From: Methylobacterium sp. J-048
GTDB lineage: Bacteria > Pseudomonadota > Alphaproteobacteria > Rhizobiales > Beijerinckiaceae
DNA length: 64,000 nucleotides
Assembly: GCF_022829515.1 (NCBI RefSeq)
Contig: NZ_JAKSYL010000185.1
Coordinates: 51,376 to 115,375, forward strand
Reading direction: 5' to 3'
The position numbers and the translations under genes were made by a program. Of this stretch, positions 28,105-36,454 are shown one piece after another. Position 1 is the first letter of the stretch. Each line of letters begins with the position of its first letter. Under the pieces are notes generated by a model. It saw only the letters and a program-made list of their open reading frames with translations, was not told the DNA's origin and ran no database searches.

Positions 28105-28630
28105 AATCGACCACCAGCATTTCTTAGGCGGCGTGATACCTTTAGATCCGAAGCAAAACCACTGTTTTTATCCATGATTATCATAATCATCGAACGATAA
28201 ATACAAATCTACACTCTATGTATGTAGATATTTACTACTTTATTATTGTTTTTACCCTATAAAATCTCCAAACACGCAGATCTGCATTCGATATATCTTG
28301 CGATCGATGCGTCAAGCAGAGCGGGAGACCGCGGCCATGGACAACCACCGACTCAGAGCCTTGTGCGTCCGGCCTGGACGCCCTCGCGAAGCCTCACGTC
28401 GAGAAGTGCCGCCCGCCGGAAAGGCACAGCGGGGTTTGTTCGGGACACGTCGCGCCTCGCGACGGCCCGGAACCCGCCAGCGATCCTCGAAGCGCATGTG
28501 GGCCACCGGCGCGGCGGCCGCGTCGTCAGGTCTCGGCGTCTCAGGCCTTTGCCAAACCGGCGGCATGGATGTGCAGGGCTAGGCGGGCCAGAGATCCATA
28601 TCGCGGGCTTGCTCCCCGCGATGCAGCCGC
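28105..28630. other. Gene-free, AT-rich upstream region of the chemoreceptor
   Basis: About 525 bases with no convincing frame. From 28110 to 28300 the sequence is strikingly AT-rich (for example TTTACTACTTTATTATTG near 28229) in an otherwise very GC-rich chromosome, and contains the palindrome at 28174-28190. The rest, 28300-28630, has ordinary composition; short frames there have arginine-rich shadow-like products. It must carry the chemoreceptor promoter and probably the end of the cbbY transcript. Confidence 0.6.
28174..28190. promoter_or_regulatory. 17-base perfect palindrome ATGATTAT-C-ATAATCAT
   Basis: Eight-base arms around a single central base, 70 bases upstream of the chemoreceptor start. 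The 8-1-8 geometry and composition recall binding sites of Fur-superfamily regulators, but it does not match the E. coli Fur consensus exactly. Which protein binds is unknown. Confidence 0.45.
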
Positions 28631-29380
28631 TCAGCGCAGCCCCGCGTGCCAATCCTGCAAGGCCGCCAGCGTCACCACATTGTCCGGCCAAGCCAGCCCG
28701 GCGAGGTGCCGGTGCGGATGGCCCGGCTCGCCGAGATCCGAGACTGCGGAAAAAGCGCCGTCGAGCCGGTGGCTGGCGGTGTAGCGGCTTCGTGTCGCCA
28801 GGACCGGCAGGCCGGCGGCACGGGCCGAGGCGATGCCGGCGGCGGAATCCTCGAACGCCACGGCCTCCGAGGCCGACACCCCGAGACGGTCCAATGCCAG
28901 CAGAAACACGTCGGGGGCGGGCTTCTTGCGCTCGGCCTCGTCGCCGGCCGCGATCACGTCGAAGGGCGCGTCGGAGGCCGCAAAATGGGCCGCCAGCAAC
29001 CGGTCTACATTGGGCCGGCTGGTGGTGGTGGCGACGGCGAGCCGGAGGCCGGCATCCCGGGCCTCGCCGATCAGCCGGGCGATCCCCGGGCGCAGCGGCA
29101 GCCCGTTCTCGGCGATGAGGTCGCCATACGCGATCGTCTTGCGGGCATGGATCTCGGGCGCCCGCGCCTGGAAGGAGGCGGCCTCGCCCGGATGATGCGT
29201 GTCGATGTAATGAGTCAGCCGCTCCTTGCCGCCCATCACGGTGAGCAGATCGGCATAGAGCGCCGGGTCCCAGCGCCAGGGCAGGTCCAGTTCCGCGAAG
29301 GCGCGGTTGAACGCCTGCCGGTGCAGGTCCTCGGTTTCGGCCAGGGTGCCGTCGACGTCGAAGATCAGCGCCTTCAGCAC
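28631..29380 (-). CDS. cbbY: CbbY-type HAD phosphatase
   Basis: A 249-residue HAD-IA hydrolase. Motif I is [15 protein letters not shown] with the nucleophile and acid Asp, motif II is VATTTS, and motif III/IV are [10 protein letters not shown] and FEDSAAG. The cap domain has [11 protein letters not shown]. CbbY proteins remove the phosphate of xylulose-1,5-bisphosphate, a RuBisCO inhibitor; here the gene is the last of the cbb-like run. It starts with GTG and overlaps the rpe stop by seven bases. Given that no RuBisCO gene is visible, another sugar phosphate is possible. Confidence 0.85.
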   Translation of the reverse strand: MLKALIFDVDGTLAETEDLHRQAFNRAFAELDLPWRWDPALYADLLTVMGGKERLTHYIDTHHPGEAASFQARAPEIHARKTIAYGDLIAENGLPLRPGIARLIGEARDAGLRLAVATTTSRPNVDRLLAAHFAASDAPFDVIAAGDEAERKKPAPDVFLLALDRLGVSASEAVAFEDSAAGIASARAAGLPVLATRSRYTASHRLDGAFSAVSDLGEPGHPHRHLAGLAWPDNVVTLAALQDWHAGLR

Positions 29381-30060
29381 GAGAGATCGCGACCGGAGGC
29401 GCCCTCCGCGCCGGCCCGGATCGCTGCAATGCGCTCCGCATAGGCGTCGGGCCCGCCGCTGAAGACGGCGCTGCCGGCCACGAACGTGTCGGCGCCGGCG
29501 CGGCTCGCCGCCTTCACGGTCTCGGCATCGACGCCGCCATCGACCTGGATGCGGATATCGCGGCCTGCCACCATGGCCCGCACCCGCGCCACCGTTTCCA
29601 TGCTGCTCTTGAGGAACTTCTGGCCGCCGAAGCCGGGATTGACGGTCATCACCAGCACCAGATCGACGATGTCGAGCACCGGCTCGACCAGAGCGGCGGG
29701 GGTGCCGGGATTGATCGCCACCCCGGCGCGCTTGCCGAGGTCGCGGATGGTCTGGAGCGAGCGGTGGATATGCGGCCCGGCTTCGGCGTGGACCGTGATC
29801 CCGTCGGCCCCGGCCTCCGCGAAGGCCGCGAGATACGGGTCGGCCGGCGCGATCATCAGGTGCACGTCGAAGAATTTGTCGGTGTGCGGGCGCAGCGCCT
29901 TCACCACCGGGGGGCCGAAGGTGATGTTGGGCACGAAGTGGCCGTCCATCACGTCGAGGTGGATCCAGTCGGCGCCGGCCGCGTCCACCGCGCGGGTCTC
30001 CTCAGCGAGGCGGGCGAAATCGGCGGACAGGATCGACGGGGCGATGACGGGAGGCAGCAT
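29374..30060 (-). CDS. rpe: Ribulose-phosphate 3-epimerase
   Basis: A 228-residue TIM-barrel epimerase: [13 protein letters not shown] at the start, [17 protein letters not shown] with metal-binding His/Asp, [15 protein letters not shown], and [12 protein letters not shown] near the C-terminus. It interconverts ribulose-5-P and xylulose-5-P. The start [14 protein letters not shown] was chosen on family length; an ATG at 30120 adds unmatched residues. It is coupled to cbbY. Confidence 0.96.
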   Translation of the reverse strand: MLPPVIAPSILSADFARLAEETRAVDAAGADWIHLDVMDGHFVPNITFGPPVVKALRPHTDKFFDVHLMIAPADPYLAAFAEAGADGITVHAEAGPHIHRSLQTIRDLGKRAGVAINPGTPAALVEPVLDIVDLVLVMTVNPGFGGQKFLKSSMETVARVRAMVAGRDIRIQVDGGVDAETVKAASRAGADTFVAGSAVFSGGPDAYAERIAAIRAGAEGASGRDLSC

Positions 30061-30143
30061 GGGATATCCGGGATCGGGCGGGCCGGGGCGGGCGCTGAAG
30101 GCCGATGAGGGTCGACCCATTTACGTCGCCTCGCCGGCTCTTC

Positions 30144-30557
30144 CTACCCCTGCGTGTCGGCCTGTCGGATGAGCGCGATGGCGGTCTTCGCCGCGAGGGT
30201 CAGGGGCCGCGGCGGTGACTCCAGGTCGAACCAGTCCAGCCCGTCGTGCTTGTCCGGCTCGACGACTCGGGGCGCTCCCGAATAGGCCTCCACCCGGTAG
30301 ACCGGCGCGACCCAGTGGATGCCGGCCTCGCCATCGATGTGATCGACCACGCAGAGGAGCGTGATCGGCTCGATCCCGATGCCGAGTTCCTCGGCGACTT
30401 CGCGCTTCACCGCATCGGCCACGGGCTCGAACAGGTCGACCTTCCCGCCGGCCAGCCCCCAATGCCCGGCCTCCGGCTCGGTCCTCCGGCGCAACAGCAG
30501 GATGCGGCCATCGACGACGATGGCGGCCCCGCATCCGACTCGTGGCTCCACCTGCAC
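30144..30557 (-). CDS. Nudix hydrolase
   Basis: A 137-residue Nudix protein with the Nudix box GGKVDLFEP...REVAEELGI (Gx5Ex7REUxEExGU pattern), starting near residue 38. It opens VGCGAAIVVDGRILLLRRRT. The substrate is a nucleoside diphosphate derivative of unknown type. It lies between prk and rpe on the same strand, and its upstream side carries a palindromic repeat (30634-30725). Confidence 0.88.
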   Translation of the reverse strand: MQVEPRVGCGAAIVVDGRILLLRRRTEPEAGHWGLAGGKVDLFEPVADAVKREVAEELGIGIEPITLLCVVDHIDGEAGIHWVAPVYRVEAYSGAPRVVEPDKHDGLDWFDLESPPRPLTLAAKTAIALIRQADTQG

Positions 30558-30633
30558 GATCCGACATCTCTTTATCTTGGGATTTTGCTGGTGCCACGCG
30601 GCGGACCGAGTCGCCAGTGCTGGCGACCCGGAT

Positions 30634-30725
30634 CGTCATTGCGAGCGCAGCGAAGCAACCCAGTGATCCGCCACGTTTTGGGAGCGCACGCTGCCCTGGA
30701 TTGCTTCGCTGCGCTCGCAACGACG
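30634..30725. repeat. BIME-like inverted repeat
   Basis: Two 30-base arms at 30634-30663 and 30696-30725 are reverse complements with two mismatches; the core is TTGCGAGCGCAGCGAAGCAA. This kind of sequence is a common intergenic palindrome in alphaproteobacteria. It lies downstream of prk and may stabilise or end its transcript. Confidence 0.7.
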
Positions 30726-30821
30726 GCGTGGAATGATCGGCTGAGCGATCAGCGCAGGACGGCGGCAGGATGAACCACCCCAAACCCTTCCTGCGAGCGG
30801 GAAAACCCAATCCCCAAAACC

Positions 30822-31682
30822 TCACGCCAGCCGGCGGCGGCGTTCCACGAGCTGCATGATCATCGGGGTCAGGATCAGCTGCATGGCGAGGTCGAGCTTG
30901 CCGCCCGGGATGACGATGGAATTGGCCCGGCTCATGAAGCTGTCGTGGATCATCGAGACGAGATAGGAGAAGTCGATCCCCTTGGGGTCCTTGAACCGGA
31001 TCACCACCATCGACTCGTCGGCGGTGGGGATCCAGCGGGCGATGAACGGGTTCGAGGTGTCGACGGTCGGCACCCGCTGGAAGTTGATGTCGGTGAACGA
31101 GAATTGCGGGCAGATGGTCTGCACGTAATCGGGCATCCGGCGCAGGATCACGTCGGTGACCGCATCGGTGGAATAGCCGCGGAACGAGCGATCCCGGTGC
31201 AGCTTCTGGATCCATTCGAGGTTGATCACCGGCACGACGCCGATCTTCAGGTCGGCGTAGCGGGCGATGTCGACATCCGGGTCGGCCACGCAGCCGTGCA
31301 GGCCCTCGTAGAACAGCAGGTCGGAATCCGGCGGGAACGCCTCCCAGGGGGAGAAGCTGCCTTCCGGGATGCCGTAGGCCCGGGCGTCGTGCTGGTCGTG
31401 GGCGTAGTGGCGGGTCCGGCCGGTGCCGTCCTCGGCGTAGCTGCGGAACACCGCCTCCAGCTCGGGCAGCAGGTTCGCCCGGGGCGCGAAATGCGACAGG
31501 GTCGGCTCGCGCGCCATCATGGCCCGCATCGTATCCCGGTCGAAGGCGTGGAAGCCGTCGCCCTCGATGAACACCGCGCGCACGTCCTCCCGGCGGAAGA
31601 TCTGCTCGAAGGTGTTGCGCACCGAGGTGGTGCCGGCCCCGGAGGAGCCGGTCACCGAGATGATGGGGTGACGCGCCGACAT
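30822..31682 (-). CDS. prk: Phosphoribulokinase
   Basis: A 286-residue bacterial-type phosphoribulokinase: P-loop GSSGAGTTSVRN (12-23), VFIEGDGFHAFDRDTM, LPELEAVFRSYAEDGTGRTRHY, LFYEGLHGC and the C-terminal IVIPGGKLDLAMQLILTP. It phosphorylates ribulose-5-P to ribulose-1,5-bisphosphate. In Methylorubrum extorquens, which can lack an active Calvin cycle, this enzyme is known to matter through its product as a signal for a LysR regulator. It lies 22 bases downstream of fbp, in one transcript. Confidence 0.96.
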   Translation of the reverse strand: MSARHPIISVTGSSGAGTTSVRNTFEQIFRREDVRAVFIEGDGFHAFDRDTMRAMMAREPTLSHFAPRANLLPELEAVFRSYAEDGTGRTRHYAHDQHDARAYGIPEGSFSPWEAFPPDSDLLFYEGLHGCVADPDVDIARYADLKIGVVPVINLEWIQKLHRDRSFRGYSTDAVTDVILRRMPDYVQTICPQFSFTDINFQRVPTVDTSNPFIARWIPTADESMVVIRFKDPKGIDFSYLVSMIHDSFMSRANSIVIPGGKLDLAMQLILTPMIMQLVERRRRLA

Positions 31683-31704
31683 CGTTTTGGACTTCGCGTT
31701 GCGT

Positions 31705-32760
31705 TTACGACCGCATCAGCCCGCGCTGGCCGAACAGCGGCGAGCGGCCGGCATCGGGCTTGCCGCCGGCATAGTAGGCGGCCACGCAATCGACTTCCTC
31801 GGTGGAGCCGCAGACCAGGGGCGCGCGCTCGTGGATCCCGGTCGCCACCAGGTCGAGGATGCGGGTCTGGCCGTCCGAGGCCGCGCCCCCGGCCTGCTCG
31901 ATCAGCATCGCCACCGGGGCGACCTCGTAGAGCAGCCGCAGGCGGCCGCGGGCGTAGTTCTTGCGGGCGTCGCCCGGATACAGGAACACGCCGCCCCGGG
32001 TCAGCACGCGCTGGATGTCGGCCACCAGGGAGGCGAGCCAGCGCATGTTGTAGTCCTTGTCGCGCGGCCCCTCGGTGCCGCGCTGGCAATCCTCGATATA
32101 GGCCTTCACCGGGGCGTCCCAGTGCCGGGCGTTGGAGGCGTTGATCGCGAATTCCTTGGCCGAGGCCGGGACCGTCATGGCGGGGCTGGTCAGGCGGAAC
32201 ACGCCGTCAGTGCGATCGAGCACGTAGGATTGGGTGCCGTCGCCCAGCGTCAGGATCAGCGCAGTGGCCGGACCGTAGGTCACGAAGCCGGCGGCGATCT
32301 GGGCGGTGCCCGGGGTCGTGAACGAGGCCAGCGGGTTGGCCGGATCCTTGATCGACGGCCGGATGCCGAAGATCATCCCCACCGCCATGTTGACGCCGAT
32401 GTTGGACGAGCCGTCCAGCGGGTCGATGGCGACCGCCAGCGGCGCGTCGGGGTTCAGCCGCATCACCTCCTCGGCCTCCTCGGAGGCGACCTCGGCCACC
32501 GGGGCGCCCTGCAGGGCGGCGGTGACGCTCTCGTGGGCGATCACGTCCAGCGCCTTCTGCACGTCGCCGTCGCTGTTGTGCTCGCCCGCCGCCGCGAGGT
32601 CGCCGCCGAGCGCGCCGCGCCCGATCAGCGCGCTGATCTCCACCGCCGAGCCCGCGATCGCACGGATCACCGCGGCGGCATCCGCCAACGCCGGGTTGGC
32701 CGCGACCGCCTGCGCCAGGCAGGTCTCGAGAGGCGTCCCGATCGCTACTGAAATTGCCAT
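31705..32760 (-). CDS. fbp: Fructose-1,6-bisphosphatase, class I
   Basis: A 351-residue class I FBPase: EVASEEAEEVMRL and DPLDGSSNIGVNMAVGMIFG (near 113-132) form the metal/phosphate site, and RRG/YARGRLRLLYEVAPVA with EQAGGAASDG the substrate side. The reaction yields fructose-6-P; in cbb operons the enzyme can also act on sedoheptulose bisphosphate. It is the first gene of the leftward cbb-like run and diverges from the LysR gene. The start MAISVAIGTPLETCLA was chosen; the frame remains open upstream to 32916 over the operator region. Confidence 0.95.
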   Translation of the reverse strand: MAISVAIGTPLETCLAQAVAANPALADAAAVIRAIAGSAVEISALIGRGALGGDLAAAGEHNSDGDVQKALDVIAHESVTAALQGAPVAEVASEEAEEVMRLNPDAPLAVAIDPLDGSSNIGVNMAVGMIFGIRPSIKDPANPLASFTTPGTAQIAAGFVTYGPATALILTLGDGTQSYVLDRTDGVFRLTSPAMTVPASAKEFAINASNARHWDAPVKAYIEDCQRGTEGPRDKDYNMRWLASLVADIQRVLTRGGVFLYPGDARKNYARGRLRLLYEVAPVAMLIEQAGGAASDGQTRILDLVATGIHERAPLVCGSTEEVDCVAAYYAGGKPDAGRSPLFGQRGLMRS

Positions 32761-32831
32761 CGGCCTATCTCTCCTGCTCGGATCCCGCCTGCCGGGATCG
32801 CGCGTTCCGCGCCGGGTCTGTAGCGACCCCT

Positions 32832-32846
32832 CTATCACCATGATAG
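32832..32846. promoter_or_regulatory. LysR-type operator CTATCACCATGATAG
   Basis: A six-base perfect dyad with a three-base centre that contains the T-N11-A core of LysR binding boxes (TATCACCATGATA). It lies 71 bases upstream of fbp and about 95 upstream of the divergent LysR gene, the expected place for a CbbR site. Confidence 0.55.
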
Positions 32847-32907
32847 CGGGCAGCGCCCCCCGATCGACAACAACCGGAGACGCCACGCTCAAGATTTCCG
32901 GGGGATC

Positions 32908-32923
32908 TTGTGTCATAGGACAA
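32908..32923. promoter_or_regulatory. Second LysR-type site TTGTGTCATAGGACAA
   Basis: An imperfect dyad (TTGT...ACAA) with a T-N11-A core, 19 bases upstream of the LysR gene start. Position suggests autoregulation. A run of eight A bases follows immediately. Confidence 0.4.
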
Positions 32924-32942
32924 AAAAAACGAGACCTCCGCC

Positions 32943-33884
32943 ATGCGCAACCTCTCCCTCAAGCAGCTCCAGGCGGTGGCGGCGGTGGCCCGCCTGGGTA
33001 CCATGACCCGGGCGGCCCAGGAGCTGAACGTCACCTCGGCCGCCCTCTACGCGCGCATCCGCCAGCTGGAGGAGGAGGCCGGCCTGCTGCTGTTCGACCG
33101 GACGCCGGGCGGCCTCAAGCCCACCGATGCCGGCCGCGAGATGCTCTGGGCGATCGACAGCATCAACACCGTGCTCGAGACCTGCACCGACCGGCTGCGG
33201 ACCCTACGTGGCGCCGAGGGCGGGCGCGTCGCGCTGGGCGTCGTCTCGACGGCCAAGTACTTCGCGCCCCAGGTGATCGCCGGCTTCGTCAAGAAGCATC
33301 CCGGGGTCGAGATCAGCCTGTCGGTGCGCAACCGCGGCCAGACCGTCGAGGCGCTACGCGGCTACGAGATCGACTTCGCCGTGATGGGCCGTCCGCCCCG
33401 GGATTTTCCGATCGAGGCCGCAACCTTCGGTCCGCACCCGCTGGTGCTGATCGCGCCCCCGAGCCACCCGCTCGCCGGCCGGACCGGGCTCCTGCGCGAG
33501 GACCTGGCCGACCAGCCGTTCTTCTTCCGCGAAGAGGGCTCCGGCACGCGCACGGTCTTCGAGGAGTTCATGAGCGGTATCCTGGTCAAGCGCGCGCTGC
33601 TCGACATCGATACCGGCTCCAACGAAACCATCAAGCAGGCGGTGATGGCCGGGCTCGGCATCGCACTCCTGTCGGTGCATTCCGTCGCGGCCGAAGTCGA
33701 GAGCGGCCGCCTCGCCCTCCTCGACGTGAAGGGCCTGCCGATCCGGCGCGACTGGTACGCGGTGCGCCGGGCCGACAAGGTGCTGGGTCCGGCCGCCTCC
33801 GCGGTCTGGTCCTACCTGATGAGCGACGGCGCGCGCATGCTGCCAGGCGTCACGCTGCCCGAGGTCGTCGGGGCCAAGGCGTGA
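32943..33884 (+). CDS. cbbR: LysR-family regulator, CbbR/QscR type
   Basis: A 313-residue LysR protein: HTH at 4-60 (LKQLQAVAAVARLGTMTRAA, then LNVTSAALYARIRQLE) and a substrate-binding domain with GRVALGVVSTAKYFAPQVIAGF, a typical CbbR-like stretch. It is divergent from fbp-prk with two LysR-like dyads in between, so it most likely controls these genes. In this order the relatives are CbbR of the Calvin cycle and QscR of the serine cycle; sequence reading alone does not separate them. Its GTGA overlap with the next gene suggests coupling. Confidence 0.85.
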   Translation: MRNLSLKQLQAVAAVARLGTMTRAAQELNVTSAALYARIRQLEEEAGLLLFDRTPGGLKPTDAGREMLWAIDSINTVLETCTDRLRTLRGAEGGRVALGVVSTAKYFAPQVIAGFVKKHPGVEISLSVRNRGQTVEALRGYEIDFAVMGRPPRDFPIEAATFGPHPLVLIAPPSHPLAGRTGLLREDLADQPFFFREEGSGTRTVFEEFMSGILVKRALLDIDTGSNETIKQAVMAGLGIALLSVHSVAAEVESGRLALLDVKGLPIRRDWYAVRRADKVLGPAASAVWSYLMSDGARMLPGVTLPEVVGAKA

Positions 33885-35122
33885 GCGCGGCCGGCATCGT
33901 CGTCGCCGGCGCCGGCCAGGCGGGCTTCCAGCTGGCGGCCTCCCTGCGCGAGGGCGGGTTTCGGGACCCGATCACCCTGGTGGGCGACGAGACCGCCCTG
34001 CCCTACCAGCGGCCGCCCCTGTCCAAGGCCTATCTCGCCGGCAAGACCGACGCCGAGGGCCTGTTCCTGCGCCAGCCCGGCTTCTTCGCCGAGCATGCCA
34101 TCACCCACCGGCCGGGGATCCGCGCCGTCGCGATCGACCGGGCCGGGCGGCGCCTGCTTCTCTCGGACGGCCAAAGCCTCGCCTACGATCACCTTGTCCT
34201 CGCCACCGGCGCGCGCAACCGGCCGCTCCCAGTACCGGGGGCGGATCTCCCGAACGTGCAGCAGCTGCGCGGCCTCGCCGATGCCGACGCGCTTCGGGTG
34301 GCGCTCGGCGAGGCCAAGGCGATCGTCGTGGTCGGCGCCGGCTTCATCGGGCTGGAATTCGCCGCCGTGGCCGCGGCCCGCGGCCTATCGGTGACCGTGG
34401 TCGAGGCGGCCGACCGGCCGATGGCCCGGGCGGTCTCGCCGGAGATCGGGCAGTTTTTCCGCGCCGCCCACGAGGCGATGGGGGTGCGCTTCGCCTTCGG
34501 GGCCGGCGTGACGGCGATCGCCGGGCGGGATGGCCGTGCCACCGGCATCGTTTTGGCCGACGGACGGGAGCTCGCGGCCGATTTCATCCTGATCGGCATC
34601 GGCGTGCTGCCGAACCGGGAACTCGCCGCCGAGGCCGGCCTCCCGGCCGAGGACGGCGTGGGGGTCGATGCCTTCCTGGCGACGCCGGATCCGGCGATCT
34701 CGGCGATCGGCGATTGCGTGCGCTTCCCGAGCCCGTTCGCCCACGGACTCAGCCCGGACGGCACCGTGCGGATCGAGTCGGTGCAGAACGCCATCGATCA
34801 GGGCCGCTGCCTCGCCGCACGCCTCAACGGCAAGCCGGCGGCCTACGGGGCGCTGCCGTGGTTCTGGAGCGACCAGGGCCCGCACAAGCTTCAGATCGCC
34901 GGCCTGTCCGGTCCCGGCGATGCCAGCGTCGTCCGGGGCTCCGGCGCGGCGTTCTCGGTGTTCCGCTTCCGGGATGGCGCTTTGAGCGCCGTGGAATCGG
35001 TCGACCGGGCAGCCGACCACATGATCGCCCGGCGCCTGCTGGCGGCGGGCACGCCGCTCACCCCGGAGCAGGCGGGCGATCCCGGCTTCGACCTCAAGGC
35101 CCTGGCGATGGCGCGGCCCTGA
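33881..35122 (+). CDS. FAD-dependent NAD(P)H ferredoxin/rubredoxin reductase
   Basis: A 413-residue pyridine nucleotide-disulfide-type reductase of the rhodocoxin/putidaredoxin reductase group. The FAD motif is IVVAGAGQAGFQLAASLRE, then YQRPPLSKAYLAGK, LATGARNRPLPV, the NAD motif VVVGAGFIGLEFAAVAAARG, the second FAD motif ISAIGDCVRFPS, and the C-terminal reductase domain WFWSDQGPHKLQIAGL. It would pass electrons from NADH to a small iron-sulfur protein, but no ferredoxin or P450 gene is adjacent. It starts with GTG inside the cbbR stop (GTGA). Confidence 0.9.
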   Translation: MSAAGIVVAGAGQAGFQLAASLREGGFRDPITLVGDETALPYQRPPLSKAYLAGKTDAEGLFLRQPGFFAEHAITHRPGIRAVAIDRAGRRLLLSDGQSLAYDHLVLATGARNRPLPVPGADLPNVQQLRGLADADALRVALGEAKAIVVVGAGFIGLEFAAVAAARGLSVTVVEAADRPMARAVSPEIGQFFRAAHEAMGVRFAFGAGVTAIAGRDGRATGIVLADGRELAADFILIGIGVLPNRELAAEAGLPAEDGVGVDAFLATPDPAISAIGDCVRFPSPFAHGLSPDGTVRIESVQNAIDQGRCLAARLNGKPAAYGALPWFWSDQGPHKLQIAGLSGPGDASVVRGSGAAFSVFRFRDGALSAVESVDRAADHMIARRLLAAGTPLTPEQAGDPGFDLKALAMARP

Positions 35123-35131
35123 GCGGGGCCG

Positions 35132-36376
35132 TCAATCCTGGAAGGTGATCTTCGGCCCCGGCCGCTGCAGGGCCACCGCCGTGGCGATCCCAAGTCCCAA
35201 AATCGTGACCGCACAGGCCGCCAGCGCCCCGAACTGCCCGAGCTGCAGCAGGGCCTGACCCAGCACCGCGACCCCCAGCGCCTGGCCGCAGAAGAACGAG
35301 AAGGCGTGCAGCGCCACCGCGGAGGCGCGGGCCGTCGGCGCGACCTCGGTCACCTGCGTCTGGAAGGTGTTGTGCAGCATGTAGAAGCCGAGCCCCATGG
35401 CGGTGAGCGCCGCGCAATCGACCTGCCAGCTGCCGGCCAGCCCGACCACGGTCAGCGAGGCGCCGCAGATCAGGCCGCCGCCGATCAGCATCCGGGGCAT
35501 GCCGAGCAGCCGCACCAGCAGCCCGACCAGGGCCGAGTAGAGCAGGCCGCCGATGGCGAAGCCGGCGAGCACCAGGCCGGCCTCCCGCGGGCCGCCCTCG
35601 CCGCGGGCCTCGATCAGCGGGGCGAGATGCGGGAACACGCCGAAGATCGCGATCGCCTCGATGAACACCGCCGAGAACAGGACCCGGGCGCGCGGATTGG
35701 CCAGGATCGTCCGGTAGCGCCCCACCGCCTGCCCGAAGGCCGGGCGACGGGCCGGGGCGCGGCCGGTGCGGTCGAAGCCGAATACCGTCGCGGTGCAGGC
35801 GATGGCCGCCACCAGCGCCGTAACCGCGAACACGCCGCGCCAGCCGATCGCCGACTCGATCAGACCCGCGAAGGTCGAGCCGGTAAGCTGCCCGAGGATC
35901 ACCGCCACGAGAAAGCGCCCGATCGCCACCTGCCGCCGATCCATCGGCACCCGGTCGCCGAGCAGCGCGAGCGACAGCGGAATGCAGCCGCCCGCCGCCG
36001 CCCCGGCCAGCATCCGCAGGCCGAACAGGCTGCCGATATCGGGGGCGAGGCTGCACAGGACCAGGGCGCCGGCCAGCACCGCCAGGCAGACGCTCATCAC
36101 CCGCTCCTTGCCGAGCGCGTCGCCCACCGGGCCGAGCACCGGCTGGATGAAGGCGTAGGGCAGCGCGAAGGCGGTGGAGAGCAGAGCGACCGTGTGCGCG
36201 TCGCTGCGGAGGTCCCGGGCGAGCACGCCGACCAGGGGCTCGACCGAGCGCAGCGCGAAGGTGCTGCCGAACCCCGCGCAGGCCAGAACGACGATCAGGC
36301 GCGGGATCGAGGCGGTGGCCGGCTCCGGCGCACGGGTCGCGGACGGCGTGAGGGCCGGCTCTTGTCTGTCGAGCAT
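35132..36376 (-). CDS. MFS transporter (drug/arabinose efflux type)
   Basis: A 414-residue carrier with twelve predicted membrane spans and the loop 2-3 motif of MFS proteins (GPVGDALGKERVMSVCLAV). The conserved loop 8-9 region is weak. The substrate is not evident. The start MLDRQEPAL at 36376 precedes the first span closely; an earlier ATG adds an arginine-rich stretch. It converges on the FAD reductase gene. Confidence 0.82.
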   Translation of the reverse strand: MLDRQEPALTPSATRAPEPATASIPRLIVVLACAGFGSTFALRSVEPLVGVLARDLRSDAHTVALLSTAFALPYAFIQPVLGPVGDALGKERVMSVCLAVLAGALVLCSLAPDIGSLFGLRMLAGAAAGGCIPLSLALLGDRVPMDRRQVAIGRFLVAVILGQLTGSTFAGLIESAIGWRGVFAVTALVAAIACTATVFGFDRTGRAPARRPAFGQAVGRYRTILANPRARVLFSAVFIEAIAIFGVFPHLAPLIEARGEGGPREAGLVLAGFAIGGLLYSALVGLLVRLLGMPRMLIGGGLICGASLTVVGLAGSWQVDCAALTAMGLGFYMLHNTFQTQVTEVAPTARASAVALHAFSFFCGQALGVAVLGQALLQLGQFGALAACAVTILGLGIATAVALQRPGPKITFQD

Positions 36377-36454
36377 GAAGCGGGTTCGCGCGGCGGGCGG
36401 GACTCTAGTCCCGCGGCATCGCATCTCCGCGGCCGGAGCGGAACCCCATCCGGG

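Noticed and set aside
28298..28582. Short frames on both strands between the chemoreceptor and cbbY
   Set aside because: Arginine-rich, no ribosome site, no family; treated as non-coding.
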